NCBI GenBank assembly: GCA_031388245.1
Contig: JANNED010000020.1
Coordinates: 1-7,927, forward strand
DNA length: 7,927 nt
Source of the DNA: JANMDU01 sp031388245
GTDB lineage: Bacteria > Pseudomonadota > Gammaproteobacteria > Burkholderiales > Burkholderiaceae_C
Reading direction: 5' to 3'
Both the position numbers and the translations under genes were made by a program. Of this stretch, positions 1 to 5,500 are shown in pieces (the stretch's first letter is position 1; every line of letters begins with the position of its first letter). Below the pieces are notes generated by a model. That model ran no database searches. It had not been told where the DNA came from and worked only from the letters and a program-made list of their open reading frames with translations.

Positions 1-305
1 CCACGGCCATGCAGCATCACGGCCTGGCGATGGCGGCAGACGTTGGAGATCAGTTCAAGGCGTGAGCCGCCTTTTGCATCGGGCGTGCGCATCAGCACAC
101 GGCCTTCGCCTTCTTGCGGCAGGGCGTAATAATCGCCCACATTCGGCACAGCCAAGCTGTGCCCCACGTATTTCGGCGCTTGTGAAAAAATACGCTGCTG
201 CTCAGCCTGGTAGGTGGCTGGATCGAAATAGCTGGAGACAGGCAGCGGAGCAAGCCGAAGTGGCGATGATCTCTGCAAATGCTTTGCAAGACTCAGGTCG
301 GTCAT
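1..305 (-). CDS. Rieske [2Fe-2S] aromatic ring-hydroxylating oxygenase, alpha subunit (N-terminal part)
   Basis: Reading the minus strand from the ATG at 305 gives 101 open codons that run off the left edge, so only the N-terminus is visible. The protein begins MTDLSLAKHL and contains the segment NVCRHRQAVML, with C90 and H92 forming the first Cys-x-His pair of a Rieske iron-sulphur site. The second Cys-x-x-His pair would lie beyond the window. In this family the Rieske domain passes electrons from a reductase to a mononuclear iron centre, in the C-terminal domain, that oxygenates an aromatic ring or a quaternary amine. The substrate cannot be told from this fragment. The protein should be cytoplasmic and soluble. 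No clear Shine-Dalgarno sequence precedes the ATG, so an upstream TTG in the same frame (at 314) remains possible. The gene is divergent from xseB. The family call is good; the exact activity is unknown. Confidence 0.85.
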   Translation of the reverse strand, partial: MTDLSLAKHLQRSSPLRLAPLPVSSYFDPATYQAEQQRIFSQAPKYVGHSLAVPNVGDYYALPQEGEGRVLMRTPDAKGGSRLELISNVCRHRQAVMLHGR

Positions 306-335
306 GTTTGGCAACCCAATCGAATGAGGAGGATG

Positions 336-357
336 AAAAAAGCGACCCAAACGTCGC
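336..357 (-). promoter_or_regulatory. Hairpin followed by T run in the leader of the Rieske oxygenase gene (possible attenuator)
   Basis: On the minus strand GCGAC (357-353) can pair with GTCGC (346-342) across a 6-base loop, and a run of six T (341-336) follows directly. This has the shape of a small intrinsic terminator about 30 bases before the oxygenase start codon. The stem is only 5 bp, so it could be chance. If the promoter lies upstream of it, it could act as an attenuator. If transcription starts downstream, it would only block antisense or upstream transcription. Confidence 0.25.
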
Positions 358-418
358 CCAATCCAAGATTTTACCGCGCAGCTTCACATGCGCTTCGCGG
401 CCGGGTGTTCGCACCGCC

Positions 419-424
419 TAAAAT
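419..424 (+). promoter_or_regulatory. Candidate -10 element for xseB-ispA
   Basis: TAAAAT matches the sigma-70 -10 consensus at 5 of 6 positions and lies 20 bases before the xseB start, which would give a short leader. No good -35 is visible at the normal spacing; TTCGCG at 394-399 with a 19-base spacer is poor. Elsewhere, the 139 bases between the oxygenase gene and xseB hold the hairpin at 336-357 and a small GGTG-TTCG-CACC hairpin at 404-415. Confidence 0.25.
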
Positions 425-444
425 CAAGGTTTCGCTGAACATCT

Positions 445-672
445 ATGCCAAAAACAACCGCACCACCCGCCGCCGCTGATGCTGATTTGAGCTACGAAGC
501 CGCTTTGCAAGCCTTGGAGGCTTTGGTTGCTCGCATGGATTCTGGCCAGATGCCGCTCGATGAGCTGCTTGCGGGCTATGCAAGAGGCGCAGCGCTGCTC
601 AAGGTTTGCCGCGACAAGCTCGCGGCTGTGGAGCAACAAATCAAGCGGCTGGATGCGGCGGCTATGGAATAA
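445..672 (+). CDS. xseB: Exodeoxyribonuclease VII small subunit
   Basis: XseB is the small subunit of exonuclease VII, a cytoplasmic enzyme that degrades single-stranded DNA from both ends; several small subunits assemble with one XseA. The 75-residue product is close to the usual 70-85 residues. It shows the family pattern after a short Pro/Ala-rich N-terminus: SYEAALQALEALVARMDSG, then MPLDELLAGYARGAALLKVC, then an amphipathic helix with KLAAVEQQIKRL. These helices form the coiled hairpin that binds XseA. The ATG at 445 places the conserved region at about residue 16, as expected. The Shine-Dalgarno sequence is weak: AAGG at 426-429 is too far away. The gene is followed by ispA after 3 bases and is surely cotranscribed with it, a common arrangement in proteobacteria. 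xseA is not in the window. Confidence 0.95.
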   Translation: MPKTTAPPAAADADLSYEAALQALEALVARMDSGQMPLDELLAGYARGAALLKVCRDKLAAVEQQIKRLDAAAME

Positions 673-675
673 ACG

Positions 676-1566
676 ATGGCAAACCCTGATTTTTTAGCGT
701 GGAATCAAGCCCAGATGCATCGCGTGGAGCGTGCTCTGGAGGCTTGGGTGCCTGCGCATGCGCCGGCAGATTTGGGGGTGGCCATGCGCTATGCCGTGCT
801 CGGTGGCGGCAAGCGGCTGCGGCCTTTGCTGGCCTTAGCGGCCTGCGAGAGCGTGCAGGGCAACAGCGAGGCCGCGCTCAGAGCTGGCTGCGCGGCGGAA
901 TTGATCCATGCCTACAGCTTGGTACACGACGATATGCCTTGCATGGACGATGATGTGCTGCGGCGCGGCAAGCCCACCGTGCATGTGAAATTTGGGCAGG
1001 CCACCGCGTTGCTCGCCGGGGATGCGTTGCAAGCACTGGCTTTTGAGCTGCTCACGCCTGAGGAGGGCAGCGTGCCTGTGGCCATGCAGGCTAGGCTTTG
1101 CGCTTTGCTCTCTCGCGCGGCTGGCGAGGCGGGCATGGCGGGCGGTCAGGCGATTGATTTGGCCAGCGTTGGCAAAACGCTGGATGAGGCGAGCTTGCGA
1201 ACAATGCACGAGCTCAAGACGGGTGCGCTCTTGGCTGCCAGTGTGATGATGGGCGCAGCCTGTGGCGTGACCACGCCGCAGCAATCCCAAGCTTTGAGCA
1301 CCTATGGCCACGCGATTGGCTTGGCTTTCCAAGTGATGGACGATATTTTGGATGTGACCACCGACTCAGCCACCCTTGGCAAGACGGCAGGCAAAGATGC
1401 GCAAGCTGGCAAACCCACTTATGTGTCCATTCTGGGGATGGATCGCTCGCGCGAGTATGCACAGCAGCTCTACAGCCAAGCCACGCAAGCCTTGTCTGCC
1501 AGCGCTTTGCCCAACACCACTTTGCTGCATGCCTTGGCTGATACCGTTGTCCAACGCGTGCATTGA
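676..1566 (+). CDS. ispA: Farnesyl diphosphate synthase, type II ((2E,6E)-farnesyl diphosphate synthase)
   Basis: IspA condenses dimethylallyl or geranyl diphosphate with isopentenyl diphosphate to give farnesyl diphosphate, the precursor of quinone side chains and undecaprenyl phosphate. The protein has 296 residues, close to the 299 of E. coli IspA. It carries the expected motifs in order: GGGKRLRP at 43-50 (isopentenyl diphosphate binding), the first aspartate-rich motif DDMPCMDDD at 85-93, HELKTGAL at 179-186, the second aspartate-rich motif DDILD at 222-226, and GKTAGKDAQAGKPTYV at 235-250. The DDx4D form of the first motif is typical of bacterial type II farnesyl diphosphate synthases. 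All metal-binding aspartates are present, so the enzyme should be active in the cytoplasm. The start at 676 lies 3 bases after the xseB stop, with a weak GGA ribosome-binding site inside the end of xseB, suggesting translational coupling. A longer-chain prenyl synthase is less likely because of its length and context. Confidence 0.95.
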   Translation: MANPDFLAWNQAQMHRVERALEAWVPAHAPADLGVAMRYAVLGGGKRLRPLLALAACESVQGNSEAALRAGCAAELIHAYSLVHDDMPCMDDDVLRRGKPTVHVKFGQATALLAGDALQALAFELLTPEEGSVPVAMQARLCALLSRAAGEAGMAGGQAIDLASVGKTLDEASLRTMHELKTGALLAASVMMGAACGVTTPQQSQALSTYGHAIGLAFQVMDDILDVTTDSATLGKTAGKDAQAGKPTYVSILGMDRSREYAQQLYSQATQALSASALPNTTLLHALADTVVQRVH

Positions 1567-1590
1567 GATTTTTTAGGCAAATAACTCCTC

Positions 1591-1619
1591 TTGCCGGCAT
1601 AAAATCTGCATAGTATGCT
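1591..1619 (+). promoter_or_regulatory. Candidate sigma-70 promoter for dxs
   Basis: The 84 bases between ispA and dxs contain TTGCCG (1591-1596, 4 of 6 to the -35 consensus), a 17-base spacer, and TATGCT (1614-1619, 4 of 6 to the -10 consensus). An imperfect alternative -10, TAAAAT, lies at 1600-1605. The -10 overlaps a short perfect inverted repeat, GCATA-G-TATGC (1608-1618). Such a promoter would allow dxs to be expressed independently of xseB-ispA. No intrinsic terminator is seen after ispA, so read-through is also likely. Confidence 0.3.
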
Positions 1620-1650
1620 ATCAAATAAAGAGTAAACAAGATTTTTGATC

Positions 1651-3552
1651 ATGACCCTTCCGAGCTTGCTTTCCACCATCAACACGCCTGCTGATTTGCG
1701 CAAACTGGCCCGCGCTGAGCTCAAAACGCTGGCCGACGAATTGCGAGAGTATGTGCTGCAATCTGTGTCGCAGACCGGCGGGCATTTGAGCTCCAATCTT
1801 GGCACGGTGGAGCTCACGGTGGCTTTGCACTATGTGTTTAACACGCCAGAAGATCGCTTGGTTTGGGATGTGGGCCATCAAACTTATCCGCACAAAATCC
1901 TCACCGGGCGGCGCGATCGCATGCACACGCTCAGACAGCTTGGCGGCATCAGCGGCTTCCCGCGCCGCGATGAAAGCGCTTACGACACTTTTGGCACAGC
2001 GCATTCTTCCACCTCCATCTCAGCGGCGCTGGGCATGGCCATTGGCGCAAAGAATCAGGGCGTGATGCGCCACAGCGTTGCCATCATCGGCGATGGCGCG
2101 ATGAGCGCGGGCATGGCTTTCGAGGCGATGAACAATGCTGGCGTGCAGCCCGGCCTGCCCTTGCTGGTGGTGCTCAATGACAACGACATGAGCATTTCGC
2201 CGCCAGTGGGCGCATTGAACCGCTATTTGGCGCAACTCATGAGCGGGCGCTTTTATGCGGCGGCTAAAAACGTGGGCAAATCGGTTTTGAAACCGATCCC
2301 GCCATTGTTTGAATTGGCCAAGCGCGTGGAAGAGCAGGCCAAGGGCTTGGTCGTGCCGGCGACCTTGTTTGAAAAATTTGGCTTCAACTACACCGGCCCC
2401 ATTGATGGCCATGATTTGGATTCGCTGATCCCGATGCTGGAAAACGTCAAGCTGTTGATGACGCGTGGCGCGGGGCCGCAATTCCTGCATGTGGTCACAA
2501 AAAAAGGCCAAGGCTACAAGCTGGCTGAGGCCGATCCTGTGGCCTACCACGGGCCGGGCAAGTTTGACCCCGTCATCGGCTTGACCAAACCCACCACAGC
2601 GCCCAAAACAAGCTTCACGCAAATCTTCGGCCAATGGCTTTGCGATATGGCTGAGCATGACAGCCGCCTTGTGGCGATCACGCCCGCCATGCGCGAAGGC
2701 TCTGGCATGGTGGAGTTTGAACAGCGTTTTCCAGATCGCTATCACGATGTCGGCATTGCAGAGCAGCATGCCGTCACGTTTGCAGCCGGCTTGGCCTGCG
2801 AGGGCATGAAGCCTGTGGTGGCGATTTACTCCACGTTTTTACAGCGTGGCTACGATCAGCTCATTCATGATGTGGCTATCCAAAATCTGCCCGTCGTTTT
2901 TGCGCTGGATCGCGCGGGCTTGGTCGGTGCGGATGGCGCGACGCATGCCGGTGCGTATGACATCGCTTATCTACGCTGCATTCCGAATATTTCTATCGCG
3001 TGCCCCGCCGATGAAGCCGAATGCCGCGCCTTGCTGACCACAGCGTTTGAGCAAAACCACAGCGTAGCCGTGCGGTATCCGCGTGGTGCCGGGGCGGGCA
3101 AGCTGCCCTCGAAAGAATTAACTGGCTTGCCTTTTGGCCAAGCCAGCGTGGTGCGGCAAGGAAAAGGCATCGCTATTTTGAGCTTCGGCACAATGCTCTA
3201 TCCGGCATTGGATGCCGCAGAAAAGTTGAATGCCACGGTGGTTAACATGCGCTGGGCCAAGCCAATTGACATCGCCACTTTGCGCGAAATCGCTGGCCTG
3301 CACGAGAGCCTCGTCACGCTCGAAGAAGGATGCCTGATGGGTGGCGCGGGCTCTGCTGTGCTGGAAGCCTTGCAGCAATTGCGCATCACCAAGCCTGTGT
3401 TGAATTTGGGCTTGCCCGATGTCTTCATCGAACACGGCGACCCGGCCAAACTTCTCGCTAGCTGTGGCTTGGATGCTATCGGTATTGAGGCAAGCATCCG
3501 CCAACGCTTTGCATCAAAAGCCAGCTCTGACGACAATCTGACAGAAGTCTGA
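1651..3552 (+). CDS. dxs: 1-deoxy-D-xylulose-5-phosphate synthase
   Basis: Dxs joins pyruvate and glyceraldehyde 3-phosphate with loss of CO2, using thiamine diphosphate and Mg2+. It is the first committed enzyme of the MEP isoprenoid pathway and also feeds thiamine and pyridoxal synthesis. From the ATG at 1651 the protein has 633 residues, near the family norm of about 620-640. Visible motifs are GGHLSSNLG with H45, the thiamine diphosphate/Mg motif beginning GDGAMS (147-152) and ending in NDN (176-178), the catalytic glutamate E371 in IAEQHAV, the transketolase-type segment DRAGLVGADGATHAG (420-434), and the C-terminal transketolase domain with EEGCLMGGAGSAV. All key residues are present. 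A TTG at 1645 in the same frame would add two residues, but ATG fits the family N-terminus better; the AAGAG at 1628-1632 is a weak and rather distant ribosome-binding site for either. Dxs with IspA upstream is a widespread pairing. Confidence 0.97.
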   Translation: MTLPSLLSTINTPADLRKLARAELKTLADELREYVLQSVSQTGGHLSSNLGTVELTVALHYVFNTPEDRLVWDVGHQTYPHKILTGRRDRMHTLRQLGGISGFPRRDESAYDTFGTAHSSTSISAALGMAIGAKNQGVMRHSVAIIGDGAMSAGMAFEAMNNAGVQPGLPLLVVLNDNDMSISPPVGALNRYLAQLMSGRFYAAAKNVGKSVLKPIPPLFELAKRVEEQAKGLVVPATLFEKFGFNYTGPIDGHDLDSLIPMLENVKLLMTRGAGPQFLHVVTKKGQGYKLAEADPVAYHGPGKFDPVIGLTKPTTAPKTSFTQIFGQWLCDMAEHDSRLVAITPAMREGSGMVEFEQRFPDRYHDVGIAEQHAVTFAAGLACEGMKPVVAIYSTFLQRGYDQLIHDVAIQNLPVVFALDRAGLVGADGATHAGAYDIAYLRCIPNISIACPADEAECRALLTTAFEQNHSVAVRYPRGAGAGKLPSKELTGLPFGQASVVRQGKGIAILSFGTMLYPALDAAEKLNATVVNMRWAKPIDIATLREIAGLHESLVTLEEGCLMGGAGSAVLEALQQLRITKPVLNLGLPDVFIEHGDPAKLLASCGLDAIGIEASIRQRFASKASSDDNLTEV

Positions 3553-3563
3553 AGCCATCTCTC

Positions 3564-3621
3564 TGTAGGGTCTTCCTCAAGGGAAAACCCCCAAGGCTGC
3601 ATAGAGAGCGCTCCCTACAAT
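3564..3621 (+). promoter_or_regulatory. Regulatory region of dctP: shared motif AGGGAAAACCCC, flanking inverted repeat and -10-like element
   Basis: The motif AGGGAAAACCCC occupies 3580-3591 and matches AGGGATTACCCC on the minus strand upstream of dctQM (7788-7777). A similar but degenerate copy, AGGGTCTTCCTC, begins at 3567, exactly 13 bases earlier, so two tandem half-sites may be present. TGTAGGG (3564-3570) and CCCTACA (3613-3619) form an inverted repeat around the motif. TACAAT (3616-3621) is a 5 of 6 match to a sigma-70 -10 element, but no -35 is seen at proper spacing, as expected for an activator-dependent promoter. No U tract follows the inverted repeat, so it is not a dxs terminator. 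The remainder of the 181-base gap would be an untranslated dctP leader of roughly 100 bases. The bound regulator is not identifiable here. Confidence 0.4.
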
Positions 3622-3733
3622 CCCAATTGACTTCAACAGTCCTTGATCATTGTGCCATCCAGAGCACAGCGTGAGAGATGTTCAACTGACCGAAAAGCCA
3701 AACAAGCTTCAGGTACTCAAGGAGATTCCCTAC

Positions 3734-4813
3734 ATGGATCGTCGCGTAGCCCTTAAAAACGCCGGTATCGCCGGTGTCCTCGCTGCGGGTATTGCACCCG
3801 CAGTTCATGCCCAAGCCGCCGTGCGTTGGCGTTTGTCGTCCAGCTTTCCTAAAGCATTGGACACCATTTTTGGCGCAGCCAACACGTTCGCAGATGCTGT
3901 GAAAAAAATGTCTGGCGGAAAATTTGAAATCTCCGTGCATGCCGCTGGCGAGATCACACCTCCGTTTGGTGTGGTTGATGCAGTACAGCAAGGCTCAGTG
4001 GAGATGGCTCACACAGCGCCTTACTACTTCTTCGGCAAAAACGATGCCTTTGCGCTCGGATGTGCCATTCCATTCGGCCTGAATAGCCGCCAGATGACCG
4101 CATGGATGACTGAAGGCAACGGCATGAAGCTGATGCGTGAGTTCTATGCAGGCTACAACATTATTAATTTTATTGGCGGTAACACCGGCGCACAAATGGG
4201 CGGCTGGTATCGTAAAGAAATCAAGAGTGTTGCAGATCTGAAAGGTCTGAAATTCCGTGCTGGTGGCTTCGCTGGTAAGGTGCTTGGTCGTATGGGCGTT
4301 GTGCCACAAAATATTCCTGGTGGTGAAATTTATACCGCTTTGGAAAAAGGCACGATCGATGCGGCTGAGTGGGTAGGCCCCTACGATGATCAGAAACTGG
4401 GCTTCAACAAAGTTGCACCTTTCTACTACTATCCTGGCTGGTGGGAAGGCGGTCCTGAGCTCGATTTCTACATCAACGACAAAGCCTTCAACGCGCTGTC
4501 ACCTGAATACAAAGCTATTGTGGAAGCGGCGGCTGCGCAGGCTGCAACTGAAATGCAGGCCAAGTATGATGCTAAAAATCCACCAGCACTCAAGCAATTG
4601 GTGGGCAGCGGCACGAAGCTTCGTCCTTTCCCTAACGATGTCATGGCACTTGCATTCAAAGAGGCCATGGCTTTGTACAGTGAACTCAATGCAAGCAATC
4701 CACAGTGGGCCAAAATCTACGCAGATTACAGCAAGTTCCGAGCTGATTCCAACTTGTGGTTCCGTTTCACGGAAGCGCGTTTTGACCAGTTTATGCAAGC
4801 ACAAAAACTGTAA
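3734..4813 (+). CDS. dctP: TRAP transporter periplasmic substrate-binding protein, TakP/FcbT1 type
   Basis: This is the extracytoplasmic receptor of a TRAP transporter, which hands its ligand to the DctQM membrane complex for sodium-driven uptake. The start is the ATG at 3734, preceded by AAGGAG (3719-3724) nine bases upstream; longer upstream reading is not supported. The 359-residue protein opens with MDRRVALKNAG, a twin-arginine-like signal, then a hydrophobic stretch (about 11-24) and a likely cleavage after VHA (26). The mature part has the two-lobed DctP fold signature. Residues placed like the 2-oxoacid ligands of Rhodobacter sphaeroides TakP are Q154 in GAQMGGW, R175 in KFRAGG, E212-W213 in DAAEWVGP and E238 in GWWEGGPELDFY. 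R175 should bind the substrate carboxylate. A 2-oxo acid, lactate or another small monocarboxylate is therefore a likely ligand, but this is inferred from the subgroup. It sits convergent to, and apart from, its presumed partners dctQM. Confidence 0.92.
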   Translation: MDRRVALKNAGIAGVLAAGIAPAVHAQAAVRWRLSSSFPKALDTIFGAANTFADAVKKMSGGKFEISVHAAGEITPPFGVVDAVQQGSVEMAHTAPYYFFGKNDAFALGCAIPFGLNSRQMTAWMTEGNGMKLMREFYAGYNIINFIGGNTGAQMGGWYRKEIKSVADLKGLKFRAGGFAGKVLGRMGVVPQNIPGGEIYTALEKGTIDAAEWVGPYDDQKLGFNKVAPFYYYPGWWEGGPELDFYINDKAFNALSPEYKAIVEAAAAQAATEMQAKYDAKNPPALKQLVGSGTKLRPFPNDVMALAFKEAMALYSELNASNPQWAKIYADYSKFRADSNLWFRFTEARFDQFMQAQKL

Positions 4814-4835
4814 ACAGTTTGTTGTCAACAAGAAT

Positions 4836-4863
4836 AAAAAAACCGCCTTCGGGCGGTTTTTTT
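4836..4863. terminator. Bidirectional rho-independent terminator between dctP and the facing membrane protein gene
   Basis: A7-CCGCC (4836-4847), loop TTCG (4848-4851), GGCGG-T7 (4852-4863) form a perfect 12-bp stem with a UUCG-type tetraloop. It lies 22 bases after the dctP stop. The A tract on the left serves as the T tract when read from the minus strand, so it can stop both dctP and the leftward gene ending at 4877. Confidence 0.92.
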
Positions 4864-4876
4864 ATGGCAATCCAAT

Positions 4877-5386
4877 TCATTGGAGGCGACGAAACAATTT
4901 CAACTCATCTCGCAACCGTTCAAATTCGCGAATCATTGCGAGATCACATGCGTAAAACACAGAGAATTTGCCCAGCAAAGTACGGCAATACAGGCGCGGT
5001 GCAATCAGCCAATCCAGCCCTGGCACACGAATGAGCTTCACATACGCAAGATCGCTCAACTCCACATGCTTGTCCCAGACAAAACTTAGATACAAGCTGG
5101 TAGCGCTGAGCGTCGTGATGCTCGTTTGAATGCACCAAAGTGTGTAGAGCATCAGCGCCAAAGCTGCCAAATACCAATACAAACCTTGGCTTGCCAAGCT
5201 GCCCTTGGCTGCACTGAAATGACCTGATGACCACAAGGCATAGAGCCAATAAGCGCAGCTTGCCACGATAACTGTTGCTAGCGACTGAAAAACGCGCGAA
5301 AAAGCTCTGCTGCGCATCGGCGTGTTGCTGGGTTTGAAGGGGAATGGCTCGGGGCCAAGCCTGGTTTGTGATGAGATGTCGTTCAT
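4877..5386 (-). CDS. Small membrane protein of unknown function (two TM helices, possible PH-like C-terminal domain)
   Basis: I do not recognise this protein as a named family. From the ATG at 5386 it has 169 residues; a TTG at 5401 would add five. The first 30 residues are polar and proline-containing. Two hydrophobic segments follow at about 33-52 and 69-88, likely membrane helices separated by a short loop. After them comes a mixed, probably beta-rich region (about 91-150) with TTLSATSLYLSF, VELSDLAYVKLIRV and LLGKFSVFYACD, and a final charged helix (150-167). This order, TM hairpin then a strand-rich domain then a helix, resembles bacterial membrane proteins with PH-like domains such as the YcxB type, but that is shape only. 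It lies downstream of dctQM on the same strand, separated from it by a terminator, and shares the bidirectional terminator with dctP. Its low-to-moderate GC resembles the transporter genes, so it looks native. The ribosome-binding site is weak (TGGATAG). Confidence 0.75.
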   Translation of the reverse strand: MNDISSQTRLGPEPFPFKPSNTPMRSRAFSRVFQSLATVIVASCAYWLYALWSSGHFSAAKGSLASQGLYWYLAALALMLYTLWCIQTSITTLSATSLYLSFVWDKHVELSDLAYVKLIRVPGLDWLIAPRLYCRTLLGKFSVFYACDLAMIREFERLRDELKLFRRLQ

Positions 5387-5447
5387 GATGTTTCTATCCA
5401 AAATAACAAAGCACTTATCTTGGTTTGCTTGATTTCAAATGAGCAAG

Positions 5448-5483
5448 AAAAAAGCCTCTTCAACTCGTGTGAGCTGAAGAGGC
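5448..5483 (-). terminator. Rho-independent terminator of the dctQM operon
   Basis: On the minus strand GCCTCTTCA (5483-5475) pairs with TGAAGAGGC (5462-5454), with a further CTC/GAG pair inside, and six T (5453-5448) follow. It lies 17 bases beyond the dctM stop. It separates dctQM from the next leftward gene, whose own promoter should lie between 5387 and about 5447; no clear -35/-10 pair was found there. Confidence 0.88.
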
Positions 5484-5500
5484 GCAGGCTCTACACGTGG

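Noticed and set aside
62..421. Rightward 119-codon open frame over the left edge
   Set aside because: It lies opposite the Rieske oxygenase gene, whose Cys-x-His motif and family-like sequence are clear on the minus strand, so it is a shadow frame.
324..479. Small basic open frame starting ATGAGGAGGATG with a perfect-looking Shine-Dalgarno
   Set aside because: The GAGGAGG abuts the ATG at 333 with no spacing and the ATG at 324 has no site before it. The frame overlaps the start of xseB and the peptide resembles no family.
835..1332. 165-codon minus-strand frame within ispA, and the 249-codon minus frame (2020-2769) within dxs
   Set aside because: Both lie antisense to well-supported enzymes with full motif sets. 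Their products are rich in His, Arg, Gln and Ala, as expected for shadows of GC-biased genes.
3558..3619. Possible riboswitch or terminator after dxs formed by TCTCTCTGTAGGG and AGAGAG...CCCTACA
   Set aside because: The two complementary pairs are not nested and no U tract follows. The shared motif in the middle fits a protein-binding region better.
3650..3733. Upstream extension of dctP from a GTG at 3650
   Set aside because: The ATG at 3734 has a strong AAGGAG site and gives a proper twin-arginine-like signal peptide; the extension would bury that signal.
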